A DNA stretch of 64,000 nt from Frankiales bacterium (GTDB lineage Bacteria > Actinomycetota > Actinomycetes > Mycobacteriales > Jatrophihabitantaceae), in contig JAOPUZ010000025.1 in the NCBI GenBank assembly GCA_025966315.1, forward strand, positions 88,166 to 152,165, read 5' to 3'. The notes beneath the pieces are model-generated. The model saw only the letters and a program-made list of their open reading frames with translations, was not told the origin of the DNA and ran no database searches. A program made the position numbers and the translations under genes. Positions 20,511 through 30,419 of the stretch are shown in pieces (position 1 is the first letter of the stretch; each line of letters begins with the position of its first letter).

Positions 20511-20942
20511 CGTCACCGCACCGCCGACGATCACGGCGTGCAGCCGGATCGATCCGGCCGGCCGTACGTAGAAGTCGTATTCTCCTTCGGCCAGCGCGCC
20601 GAACACCGCGGAGAAAACCGTTTCGCCGTCGAGCGGGCGGCTGAGCACGCCGACATGAACCAGCGTTCCGGCGCCGTGCTCGTGTGCGTCGCCGTGCTCG
20701 TGCGCGTCGCCGTGCTCGTGCGCGCGGATGTGGTCCCGCTTGTGGTCGTGGTCCTGCTTATGGTCGTGGGCGTTCTGGTGGCCGCGCGTTTCGGGTTCAG
20801 CCGTCCCGGTTGGCCCGGTTGGCCGTGCCTCGATCTCGCTGCCGGCCAAGGCCTGCGGCATCGTTATCACCAACGCGCCGACGTCGCCGCCGATATCCAG
20901 CAGCACCGAACCCTGCCCGGCATGGCTGTTGTCCTCGATCAT
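20490..20942 (-). CDS. Hypothetical protein with His-rich tandem repeat (HDHKQDHDHKRDHIRAHEHGDAHEHGDAHEHG)
   Basis: Start MIEDNSHAGQG (ORF track extends to 20975). His/Asp-rich central repeat between two ordered-looking halves. Confidence 0.7.
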   Translation of the reverse strand: MIEDNSHAGQGSVLLDIGGDVGALVITMPQALAGSEIEARPTGPTGTAEPETRGHQNAHDHKQDHDHKRDHIRAHEHGDAHEHGDAHEHGAGTLVHVGVLSRPLDGETVFSAVFGALAEGEYDFYVRPAGSIRLHAVIVGGAVTLADWPA

Positions 20943-20987
20943 CGTGTGCCTTCCAATGGACGGGAGTAGCCGCAAAACGGCTGGGGC

Positions 20988-21027
20988 GTCGAACTCGCGT
21001 GATCAATGAGGCGCACGCGAGTTCGAC
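20988..21027. promoter_or_regulatory. Perfect 14-bp inverted repeat (hairpin) GTCGAACTCGCGTG-N12-CACGCGAGTTCGAC
   Basis: Read directly. Lies between the DUF4331 stop and the His-rich gene start. Confidence 0.85.
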
Positions 21028-21049
21028 CCACAGCGCTTTACGTCATAGC

Positions 21050-22468
21050 TCAGGTAGCCGGAACGGCCGGTTGGGTCTGGTATCCGCCCGCCGGCGTGCC
21101 CAGGTACGGGAACCCGTTGAGGTAGGCGGAATTGGTGTTGGTGGTGCCGTCAGTCACGGCGGCAGCCGCCCCGTCCGGCGTGAAGGACGGGTCGACCAAC
21201 GGGATGGTCAGGCCCGCGATGGCCCGCAACTCGATCGTGACCACGTCGTCGATGACCCGGCGTCCATTCGGAAAACCGGCCAGGTCGCCGCCGACGACGC
21301 CAAGTACGTTCGGCTTCTTGGCCGGCGGTACGGCGACGTTCAGGCGCAGCATGTCGGCCAGCACCGGCCCGGTGTTGTTCTGGAAACCGGTCACCACGCC
21401 CTTCGGAATACCGGTCAGCAGGATGGCCTGCAGATCGGCTCGCGGTTTCGTGTACGCAGCCAGATTCTTGAACACACCGTTCGGGTAGAGAACGGGCAAC
21501 AGCCCGGCCAGTTCCGGCTTGAGTACGTACTTGGCGAAGCTGCCGTCGTTGTGCGGGGTCAGGGTATTCCAGCGATCCTTCTCTGCCATCGGCACGATGA
21601 CTTCGTTGAACAACGGGTTGCCCAGTCGAGAGATCTGCGTGTACGGGCCGTAGCTGGTGGACTTTCCGTCCTTGGCGTTGAACACTCGCGACTTGCGCCG
21701 GCTTGCCGTGGCCCACACTCCGATGACCGAACCCGGATCGAGCACGTCGTGCGGGGTGTTGCCCTTGCGGGTCAGGTCACTGATCGGCACCTGCAAGGCG
21801 ATGCTGTGCACGTTCAGGCCCTGCGTGCCGTTGACGCCCACTGCGGCGGCCGACGGAATCAAGTGCGCCATTTCGAAGGGACGCAACGTACCCAGGTCGA
21901 AGATGCTGCCGAGATCGACGTGGAAACCCTCCGCGCGCTGCCCGGCGAAAACCTTCCGCTTGTGACCCAGCGAGTGGACGGCCGCGTTGGTGAAGGTCGC
22001 GGCGTAATTCGGGGTGCTGCGGACGCCGACGTTCACCGGCGGCACCGCCAGATGCTGGCCGAGGACCTTCCCGTGACCGGGTGCGTTGTGCCAATCCCAG
22101 CCCTGGTCAGCGCCGTGGTGGACCCGCGTCACCGAGTAGTACTGCGGCCGGTTCCAATTGGGATCACTGATCGAGGCAATTGGGCCGGTGTTGTATAGGA
22201 ATGTCCTTGCGTTACGGATCTTTGTCTCGAAGCGGAATTGGTAGCTTATGTCCGCACGGCCCATTCCGCCGTTCGAGACGTGGATTTCGTACAGGACATC
22301 ATCGCCGAATTCATAGAAGTTCGGTCCACCGTTGGGCTGCTGCAACGGAATGAAGTTGGCGATCAGCGTGACGGTATCCGCAGCCTCGGGGCTGACGAAT
22401 GCGTACACGTCGGTGTTGTCGGCGACCGGGTCCTTGGAGATTTCCGGGGCTTCGCGATGCGAGGACAC
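21050..22468 (-). CDS. DUF4331 domain-containing protein
   Basis: 472 aa; MSSHREAPEISKDPVADNTDVYAFVSPEAADTVTLIANFIPLQQPNGGPNFYEFGDDVLYEIHVSN. Confidence 0.92.
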   Translation of the reverse strand: MSSHREAPEISKDPVADNTDVYAFVSPEAADTVTLIANFIPLQQPNGGPNFYEFGDDVLYEIHVSNGGMGRADISYQFRFETKIRNARTFLYNTGPIASISDPNWNRPQYYSVTRVHHGADQGWDWHNAPGHGKVLGQHLAVPPVNVGVRSTPNYAATFTNAAVHSLGHKRKVFAGQRAEGFHVDLGSIFDLGTLRPFEMAHLIPSAAAVGVNGTQGLNVHSIALQVPISDLTRKGNTPHDVLDPGSVIGVWATASRRKSRVFNAKDGKSTSYGPYTQISRLGNPLFNEVIVPMAEKDRWNTLTPHNDGSFAKYVLKPELAGLLPVLYPNGVFKNLAAYTKPRADLQAILLTGIPKGVVTGFQNNTGPVLADMLRLNVAVPPAKKPNVLGVVGGDLAGFPNGRRVIDDVVTIELRAIAGLTIPLVDPSFTPDGAAAAVTDGTTNTNSAYLNGFPYLGTPAGGYQTQPAVPAT

Positions 22469-22470
22469 GG

Positions 22471-22746
22471 CTACTTTCCCTTCGCCGCGGCCTGGGTGAT
22501 CCGACCGACAAGATCGGGATCATGGATCGCTACCTCTGCTTCGCCGACCAGGATCGAGATGTTCCCGGTGGCCGGATCACTGATGTGCGCGACCAGCGGC
22601 ACGGCACCGGCCGGGGTGCTCACGGGTCCCGCCGCCGCCGTTCGTGCCGTCGCCGCCGCCGCTACCCCTGGCGTTATCGCGACCACTCCTGCCGCGGCCG
22701 TGGCCCCGGACGCAATCAGGAAGTTTCTTCGGGTGGAATCCTTCAT
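22471..22746 (-). CDS. Small Tat-signal exported protein
   Basis: MKDSTRRNFLIASGATAAAGVVAITPGVAAAA (twin-arginine signal) then ~55 aa. Start at MKDS preferred over the ORF-track start at 22821. Confidence 0.7.
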   Translation of the reverse strand: MKDSTRRNFLIASGATAAAGVVAITPGVAAAATARTAAAGPVSTPAGAVPLVAHISDPATGNISILVGEAEVAIHDPDLVGRITQAAAKGK

Positions 22747-22871
22747 CACTTGACCTTTCGATCGGATCGCCAGCGCCAGCGCCGGCGAAAAGATGAATGG
22801 GTGCAGAAATGCACCTGACAATCAAGGATTCGTAGCGTTGCGCTCACCGGATCGTGAGATTCACGTGATTT

Positions 22872-23648
22872 TTAGCGAGGCGGGAACGAAGCATTCTCGA
22901 TGGGTACGAGCGGGCTAAATGCCCTCAGCGCGTCGATATCCGAATTTCGGGCGTACACATATTCGTCCGCCCAGGCGGCGACGCCGGGGAAGCTGGAGTC
23001 CCTGATCAGGCCGGCCACCGCGCCGCTCAGGTCGTAGTCGGTTCGGCGCAATTGCACGGCGCCACCGGACAGCAACGCCCAGTGCGCACCCGCTCGGCCG
23101 TAGGGCATTCCGATACTGCCGGGATTGACGATCAGGCGGCCGTCGACCAGCCGCAGAAACGGCATGTGGGTATGGCCGCACACGACGGTCCGGACCGCCG
23201 GCGCCACGTCAGCGAGCACCTGCTGCCAGCGCTCGGCCGGGCTGTCAACCAGCACGAGCTCGTCGTCGGCTCGTGGGCCGCCGTGACAGAACAGCACCGG
23301 CCCGAACCCGGCCAGGTCCAGCGTCACCGGATGCGGCAGCCGGTCCAGCCGGTCGATCAGATCCGGCCTGAGTTGGCGGGCGGCCCAGGGCGACACCTCG
23401 TCCGGGGCCTCGACATCCGGGTCGCGGGCCAGCATCACCAACTCGCGATCGGCGTTGCCGCGGACCCAGACCACCCGCTCGCCGAGCTCGACAAGCCGAT
23501 CCAGGGTCTCAACCGGCTGCGGTCCGGCGGCGATGTCACCGGTCAACACAATCCGCTCGGCGCGCTGCACGTCCGGCTCAGCCAGCACTGCGTCCAATGC
23601 CGGCAGCACGCCGTGGATGTCGGACAGCACCGCGACCGAGTCCAGCAC
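22872..23648 (-). CDS. Metallophosphoesterase family protein
   Basis: VAVLSDIHGVLPALDAVL, TGDIAAGPQP, CHGGPR, VCGHTHMPF. Confidence 0.9.
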   Translation of the reverse strand: MLDSVAVLSDIHGVLPALDAVLAEPDVQRAERIVLTGDIAAGPQPVETLDRLVELGERVVWVRGNADRELVMLARDPDVEAPDEVSPWAARQLRPDLIDRLDRLPHPVTLDLAGFGPVLFCHGGPRADDELVLVDSPAERWQQVLADVAPAVRTVVCGHTHMPFLRLVDGRLIVNPGSIGMPYGRAGAHWALLSGGAVQLRRTDYDLSGAVAGLIRDSSFPGVAAWADEYVYARNSDIDALRAFSPLVPIENASFPPR

Positions 23649-23667
23649 GCGGCACCCCCTCAAATAA

Positions 23668-23704
23668 AGCAACACCTGGCATCCTAGGGATGCCAGGTGT
23701 TGCT
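23668..23704 (-). terminator. Intrinsic terminator hairpin downstream of mdh (17-bp perfect stem, 3-nt loop)
   Basis: AGCAACACCTGGCATCC-TAG-GGATGCCAGGTGTTGCT; minus-strand continuation TTTATTTG. Confidence 0.85.
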
Positions 23705-23722
23705 CAATCGCTCAGAAATGGG

Positions 23723-24769
<1,047 letters not shown>

Positions 24770-24845
24770 TTACCGCTTGACCGCCAGCGGTAACCCAGCG
24801 GCGACGAGAACGTAATGACGCTCACCTACCGGCACCAGCCGATGC

Positions 24846-25130
24846 TCAGCCTTGCGGCAGTGAGATCGCGAAGATGACGGTGACGATTGCGAAGCTCCAA
24901 TAGCAGGCGACGTCGAAGGCGCGGCCCCGAACTCGCAGCATGCCGGCCTGGTCGTTGCTGAGCAGCAGCCGGAACAGGCCGGCGATCGCCAGGCCCACCG
25001 TCATGCCGCCCACCGCACGCAGCCAGTGCTGGGGTGCCGCCGCGACCGATGCGAGGGAGACGAGCTCGATGACGAGCACGACCAGGAACGGCACCTCGCG
25101 GGTGTCCCGGCTGTGCAGCCATCTGACCAT
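24846..25130 (-). CDS. DUF3017 domain-containing membrane protein
   Basis: MVRWLHSRDTREVPFLVVLVIELVSL...FRLLLSNDQAGMLRVRGRAFDVACYWSFAIVTVIFAISLP; adjacent to folD. Confidence 0.75.
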   Translation of the reverse strand: MVRWLHSRDTREVPFLVVLVIELVSLASVAAAPQHWLRAVGGMTVGLAIAGLFRLLLSNDQAGMLRVRGRAFDVACYWSFAIVTVIFAISLPQG

Positions 25131-25176
25131 CGTCACCTCGTCATGCCCTTCCGTCGCGACGCACCTGATTGCCGGT

Positions 25177-26025
25177 TCAGTGGGCCGCGGCCCGCTCGGC
25201 CGCCGCGACCACATTGGTGAGCAGCATCGCTCGGGTCATCGGCCCGACCCCGCCCGGGTTGGGTGCCAGATAACCAGCCACCTCGGCTACGCCGGCAGCG
25301 ACGTCCCCGGCGATCTTGCCGGCCACCCGGCTCACACCCACGTCGAGGACGGCCGCGCCCGGCTTGACCATGTCCGCGGTGACCAGGTTCGGTACGCCCG
25401 CAGCCGCAATCACGATGTCGGCCTGCCGGACCTGGGCGAGTAGGTCGCGGGTACCCGTGTGACACAACGTGACGGTGGCATTCTCGGATCGGCGGGTGAG
25501 CAACAAGCCCAGCGGGCGGCCGACGGTCAGGCCCCGGCCGATGATCACCGCGTGAGCGCCGGCGATCGGCACCTCATAGCGGTGCAATAGCTCGATGATG
25601 CCAAGCGGCGTACACGGCAACGGCGCCGATTCGCCGAGGATGAGTGAGCCGAGGTTGTAGGGATGCAGGCCGTCGACGTCCTTGACCGGATCGACCCGGC
25701 TCAGGATGGCGAACTCGTCCAGGCCGGTCGGCTGCTGGACGAGGAACGCGGTGCAGGCCGGATCGGCGTTGAGTTCGTCCACCACGGCTTCGACGTCGGC
25801 CTGGCTGGTGCCGGCGGGCAATTCGCGCTGGATGCTGGCGATGCCGATCTCGGCGCAGTCCCTGTGCTTGGCCGCCACGTACCAGCGACTGCCCGGATCG
25901 TCGCCGACCAGCACGGTGCCCAGGCCCGGCACGAAACCCTGGTCCGCCAGTTCGGCGACCCGTTCCCGTAGCTCGGACTTGATCGCGGCCAGAGTTGCCT
26001 TGCCATCCAGGATCGTCGCGGTCAC
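25177..26025 (-). CDS. folD: Bifunctional methylenetetrahydrofolate dehydrogenase/cyclohydrolase
   Basis: [75 protein letters not shown] start at 26025. Confidence 0.95.
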   Translation of the reverse strand: MTATILDGKATLAAIKSELRERVAELADQGFVPGLGTVLVGDDPGSRWYVAAKHRDCAEIGIASIQRELPAGTSQADVEAVVDELNADPACTAFLVQQPTGLDEFAILSRVDPVKDVDGLHPYNLGSLILGESAPLPCTPLGIIELLHRYEVPIAGAHAVIIGRGLTVGRPLGLLLTRRSENATVTLCHTGTRDLLAQVRQADIVIAAAGVPNLVTADMVKPGAAVLDVGVSRVAGKIAGDVAAGVAEVAGYLAPNPGGVGPMTRAMLLTNVVAAAERAAAH

Positions 26026-26074
26026 GTCGCCATCTTGCCAGCCCGACCTGGGCAAGGCCGGCAACGCCCGCAAG

Positions 26075-26113
26075 GTCCTACGCCGGCGTCGTCATGGCAA
26101 CGCCTGGTAGGAC
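26075..26113. repeat. Palindromic element copy A
   Basis: GTCCTACGCCGGCGTCGTCATGGCAACGCCTGGTAGGAC followed by TTTCC. Confidence 0.85.
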
Positions 26114-26120
26114 TTTCCGT

Positions 26121-26160
26121 GGGCGGGTGGGCGGGTGGGCGGGTGGGCGGGTGGGCGGGC
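26121..26160 (+). repeat. 8-bp tandem repeat (GGGCGGGT)x5, G-quadruplex-prone
   Basis: Five consecutive GGGCGGGT units (last ends in C). Confidence 0.95.
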
Positions 26161-26162
26161 GC

Positions 26163-26804
26163 TCAGCCGATCCGCAGGCCGAGGAACCGCGCGAAGTCCA
26201 CGGCCTGGTCCACTTCGACGCGGGCGCCGGTCAGGTCGACGAGGCGCGGATCGAGCCCGGCCAGGATGGCACCCCGCAGGTCGGCGTCGACGAAGCGCGC
26301 CTCGCCCCACCGGACGTCGGTCAGATCGGCCCGCGTGAACACCGACCGATCGCATTTCGCACCGACCAGGTTCGCGCCGGACAACCGCACATCGCTGAAA
26401 TCGAGATCGCGTAGATCGGCACCGCCCAGCGACGTCCCGGAAAAATCGCCACCGGCAATCGTCACGTCCCGCAACGGGGTGTCGATGAACGTCGAGCCGG
26501 ACCATTTGCAGTCGGTCAAGGTGGACCCGCGGAACCGGGTCCGGTCGAACGAGCACGCGACGAATGCGCAGCGCAGCAAAGCGGAATCGAGCAGCTGCGC
26601 CCGATCGAACGAGCATTCGGTGAACGAGCATCCCTCGAGGGTGCAGCCGTCGAAAGCCGCCTCGTCGAAGCTGCAGTCGACGAAGGCGGCCCGGCTCAGC
26701 GTCACGCCGCGCAGGTCGACGTCGGCCAGATCCTCGTGCACCACCTCGCCGCCGTCGCCGGCCGCGCCGATCAGTGCCGTCAGCCAATCGGGGGCGCCAG
26801 TCAT
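26163..26804 (-). CDS. Pentapeptide-repeat protein (Qnr/MfpA-like fold)
   Basis: MTGAPDWLTALIG...DVDLRGVTLSRAAFVDCSFDEAAFDGCTLEGCSFTECSFDRAQLLDSALLRCAF; A(D/N)LxX repeats. Confidence 0.85.
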   Translation of the reverse strand: MTGAPDWLTALIGAAGDGGEVVHEDLADVDLRGVTLSRAAFVDCSFDEAAFDGCTLEGCSFTECSFDRAQLLDSALLRCAFVACSFDRTRFRGSTLTDCKWSGSTFIDTPLRDVTIAGGDFSGTSLGGADLRDLDFSDVRLSGANLVGAKCDRSVFTRADLTDVRWGEARFVDADLRGAILAGLDPRLVDLTGARVEVDQAVDFARFLGLRIG

Positions 26805-26808
26805 GGCA

Positions 26809-28398
26809 TCAGTGTGCGAAGTGCCGGGTGCCGGTGAAGTACATCGTGACGCCCGCCGCCGCGGCCGCCTCGATGACAACGTTGTCACGGATCGACCCGC
26901 CCGGCTGGACGACCGCTCGCACACCGGCATCGATCAGCACCTGCAAACCGTCCGGGAACGGGAAGAACGCATCGGAGGCGGCGTAGGAACCGGCGGCCCG
27001 GTCACCGGCCCGGGCCACCGCCAGCTTGGCCGAGTCGACGCGGTTGACCTGGCCCATGCCGACCCCGACCGTGGCCGAGTCCTTGCCCAGCAGAATTGCG
27101 TTCGACTTCACCGACCGAATCGCTCGCCAGGCGAACGCGAGCTGGGCCAGCTCGGCCGGGGGCAGCGCCTGGCCGGTGGCCAGGGTCCAGTTCGCGGGGT
27201 AGTCGCCGGGCGCATCGATCAGATCGAGCTCCTGCATCAGGAAGCCGCCCGAGATCGGCCGTAGGTCGACGTCGTGCGGACGCGGCCCCGGCGACACCAA
27301 CACCCGAAGATCCGCCCGCTTGGAAAGGATCTCCAGGGCACCGTCGGCGTAGCTCGGGGCCAGGATCACCTCGGTGAAGATGCCGGCCACCTTGGTCGCC
27401 ATCGCTACGGTCACTTCACGATTGGTGGCGATGACGCCGCCGTAAGCCGATGCCGGATCGCAGGCGTGCGCTTTCAGATGGGCCTCGGCGATGTCCGCCG
27501 CGACCGCCAGCCCGCACGGGTTGGCATGCTTGATGATTGCCACCGCGGGCAGGTCGAAATCCCACGCGGCCCGGTAGGCCGCGTCCGCATCGACGTAGTT
27601 GTTGAAGCTCATCGCTTTGCCGTGCAGCTGCTCGGCCTGGGCGATGCCCGCGGTCGCGCCCTGCTGGACGTAGAGCGCCGCCTTCTGATGCGGGTTCTCG
27701 CCGTAACGCAGCACCTCGGCCCGTTCCAACGCCAATCCGACGTAGGGCGGCCAGTGCGCCTCGATTCCGGCCCCGATCTCGTCCGAGGCCGCCGCCCGCG
27801 AAGCCAGCACCGTCTGCTGACCGAACCAGTTCGCCACCGCGGCGTCATAGGCGGCGGTGTGCGCGTACGCCTGACCGGCGAGTCGTTGGCGAGCGGCCAG
27901 GTCGAAGCCCCCTTCGGCCACCGCGGCCAGCACCTCGGCGTAGCCGCTCGGGTCGACGACGATCGCTACCGAGCCGTGGTTCTTCGCCGACGCGCGCACC
28001 ATCGCCGGGCCACCGATGTCGATCTGTTCGATGATTTCTTCCGGCGCCGCCCCGGAAGCGACCGCCTCGCGGAACGGATAGAGGTTCGAGACGACCAGCT
28101 GGAACGTGTCGATGCCCAGTTCGGCCACCGTCGACAAGTGGTCGGCGTTGCCTTGATCGGCCAGCAGGCCCGCGTGCACGTGCGGATGCAGGGTCTTCAC
28201 CCGGCCACCCAGGATCTCGGGGAAGCCGGTGACCGCGTCCACCGGCGTCACCTTCACCCCGAGCGCGGCGATGGTCGCGGCGGTGGAACCGGTCGAGACA
28301 ATCTCGACCCCGGCGGCGTCCAGCCCGCGCGCCAGCTCTTCCAACCCGGACTTGTCATAGACGCTGACCAAGGCTCGGCGTACAGCAATACGGGTCAC
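26809..28398 (-). CDS. purH: Bifunctional AICAR formyltransferase/IMP cyclohydrolase
   Basis: [66 protein letters not shown] start at 28398; ORF track over-extends upstream. Confidence 0.95.
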   Translation of the reverse strand: MTRIAVRRALVSVYDKSGLEELARGLDAAGVEIVSTGSTAATIAALGVKVTPVDAVTGFPEILGGRVKTLHPHVHAGLLADQGNADHLSTVAELGIDTFQLVVSNLYPFREAVASGAAPEEIIEQIDIGGPAMVRASAKNHGSVAIVVDPSGYAEVLAAVAEGGFDLAARQRLAGQAYAHTAAYDAAVANWFGQQTVLASRAAASDEIGAGIEAHWPPYVGLALERAEVLRYGENPHQKAALYVQQGATAGIAQAEQLHGKAMSFNNYVDADAAYRAAWDFDLPAVAIIKHANPCGLAVAADIAEAHLKAHACDPASAYGGVIATNREVTVAMATKVAGIFTEVILAPSYADGALEILSKRADLRVLVSPGPRPHDVDLRPISGGFLMQELDLIDAPGDYPANWTLATGQALPPAELAQLAFAWRAIRSVKSNAILLGKDSATVGVGMGQVNRVDSAKLAVARAGDRAAGSYAASDAFFPFPDGLQVLIDAGVRAVVQPGGSIRDNVVIEAAAAAGVTMYFTGTRHFAH

Positions 28399-28985
28399 GA
28401 AGTGCGCTCCTCGAGTGAATGACAGAGTTGCCGGATCGTCGATACATAAAGGGGTTTCTCGATCGTCTGGACCCGCTCGCGCAGCGTGTCCTCGGTGTCG
28501 TCGGCCAGCACCTGGACCGGGGCCTGGGCGATGATCGGCCCCGAGTCCAGCCCCGCGTCGACCCAGTGGACGGTAACCCCGCTGACCCGGACGCCGGCCG
28601 CCAACGCGTCGGCCAGGGCATGCGCGCCGGGAAAGGACGGCAGCAGGGACGGATGGGTGTTGATCGTCCGATAACGGGCCACGGTGCCGGCCGCGATCAC
28701 CCTCATGAAGCCGGCTAAGACCACCAGCTGCGGGTCGAATTCGGCGATCGCGGTGGCCAGCGCCTCGTCCCACGCCGCCCGGTCGGGGTAATCGGCCAAG
28801 GCCACCGAGAAGGTGGGCACGCCCGCATCGGCGGCTCGCTTCATGGCCAGACAGCCAGGACGGTCAGTGCCGGCGGCCACCACGCGAGCCGGGAAATCGT
28901 CCTCAGCGGCGGCCTCGAGAATTGCCTGAAGGGTGCTGCCTGAACCGGAGGCAAGGACGATCAGCCGGACGGGCACCTCGGACAC
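28395..28985 (-). CDS. purN: Phosphoribosylglycinamide formyltransferase
   Basis: [43 protein letters not shown]. Confidence 0.95.
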   Translation of the reverse strand: MSEVPVRLIVLASGSGSTLQAILEAAAEDDFPARVVAAGTDRPGCLAMKRAADAGVPTFSVALADYPDRAAWDEALATAIAEFDPQLVVLAGFMRVIAAGTVARYRTINTHPSLLPSFPGAHALADALAAGVRVSGVTVHWVDAGLDSGPIIAQAPVQVLADDTEDTLRERVQTIEKPLYVSTIRQLCHSLEERTS

Positions 28986-28995
28986 AGCCAGAAAT

Positions 28996-30309
28996 CTACC
29001 CGGTGCTCCGCAGCGAGCGGTCGTCGCCTGAGCCGGCCTCGGCCGCTACCGGCGCCTGGCTCTTGTCCGCCCGGTTCTTGTCGGCCCGGTTCTTGTCGGC
29101 CCGGTTCTTGTCCGCCCGGTTCTTGTCGGCCCGGTTCTCCTCCGCCTGGTTCTGGTCGGCGCCCCCCGCGCCAACGATCAGCCGCAGCCGTCGGTGCTCG
29201 ACCCCCACCGCCGCACGTACCCCGCGACGCAGCGCCATCCACCCGATACCGCTGACCAGCATGGCCGCCGTCACGAACGGTCCGACCAGCCAGAACGGCG
29301 AACCGATATGCCGCAGTGCACCGGATCCCAAACCACCGGAGGCCAGCGCGGTCAGCAACGAGAGCGCGGCCCCGACCCCCACGGCGAACACCAGGACGTC
29401 GAGCAGGCGCGCCGTCCAGGTGCCGTCGGCCGACAGTTGGCGCACCGCCAACCAGCCCGCGACCAGCGCGACGAGTACCCCGAGGCCGATGCCGAGCACG
29501 GTATGCGGGTGGTTCGGGATAGCACCCAGCATCGGGAACAGCGGCAGCCGGCCATGGTGGGCGTCCAACACGGACAGCGAGGTGCCCGAGCCGACCCGGA
29601 AGCCCGGCCCACTCAGATATCCGACCGAATACAGCACGGCGTTCGGCGCCCCGGCCAAGCCGAGCAGCATCACCGGCAGGCCCGCCGCCCCGCCGGCCAC
29701 CTGCCGCTGAACGGAACTCACGTCGCCGGCATGAAAGGCGATCGTGGCCGCGGTGAGGAACGCCCCGGCGGCGACGTAGACGATCAATGCGCTAGCAATG
29801 CCGGCGGCGATCCGGCGCCATCGCGGGGACGTCCGCGGCCAGCGCAGGACGACCAGCCGGACCAGGCCGCCAACCACGGTGGCGAAGCCGGCCGCGGCGA
29901 GCAGCGTCCGACCGGGCGGCGCACTGGTCGCCCCCAGCTTGGCCCAGGACGCGAGCACGGCGCTGACCAGGCTGTAGCCGACGATGATGCCGACCACGCC
30001 ACTGGTCGAATCGACCCGGCGGACCTGCCCGGCGATCAACACCGCCAGCAGCAACGTGACGAGTAGCGGGGCCAGCGACACGGCGGTCCCGTCCAACCGG
30101 ACGCCGCCGTGGTTGCCAGACACCCCGACAATGATCGCGGCCTTGAGCGCCGAGGTCGCGGACACCGAGTTCGCACCGGGCGCGAACCAGGCCAGGAAGC
30201 TGGGGATACACAACAGAAAGCTGGCCAGCACGACCAACGCGCCACCGGACACGGCGCCGCGGCGGAATCGGGTCAGCCACCCGGGCGGCAGGTCGTCGGC
30301 GGCGGTCAT
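28996..30309 (-). CDS. DUF6350-like polytopic membrane protein with C-terminal NRADK repeats
   Basis: 437 aa, many TM segments; C-terminus NQAEENRADKNRADKNRADKNRADKNRADKSQ; adjacent to purN. Confidence 0.75.
   Translation of the reverse strand: MTAADDLPPGWLTRFRRGAVSGGALVVLASFLLCIPSFLAWFAPGANSVSATSALKAAIIVGVSGNHGGVRLDGTAVSLAPLLVTLLLAVLIAGQVRRVDSTSGVVGIIVGYSLVSAVLASWAKLGATSAPPGRTLLAAAGFATVVGGLVRLVVLRWPRTSPRWRRIAAGIASALIVYVAAGAFLTAATIAFHAGDVSSVQRQVAGGAAGLPVMLLGLAGAPNAVLYSVGYLSGPGFRVGSGTSLSVLDAHHGRLPLFPMLGAIPNHPHTVLGIGLGVLVALVAGWLAVRQLSADGTWTARLLDVLVFAVGVGAALSLLTALASGGLGSGALRHIGSPFWLVGPFVTAAMLVSGIGWMALRRGVRAAVGVEHRRLRLIVGAGGADQNQAEENRADKNRADKNRADKNRADKNRADKSQAPVAAEAGSGDDRSLRSTG
29060..29164 (-). 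repeat. 15-bp in-frame tandem repeat (approx. 7 copies) encoding (K/E)NRAD
   Basis: TTCTTGTCGGCCCGG / TTCTTGTCCGCCCGG units on the + strand. Confidence 0.93.
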
Positions 30310-30419
30310 CGATCCAGGTTGGCAAAGGCGAACGTGATCAACGGCCAGGCGCGCCGGGAAATCCGCCAGGCGAATCGTCGCGTCCGGGGCGTCCCGGTTC
30401 GCTCGGACACCGCCGAGCG

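Noticed and set aside
28399-28773. N-terminal extension of the 654-aa purH ORF
   Set aside because: Lies inside purN in another frame; purH starts naturally at GTG 28398.
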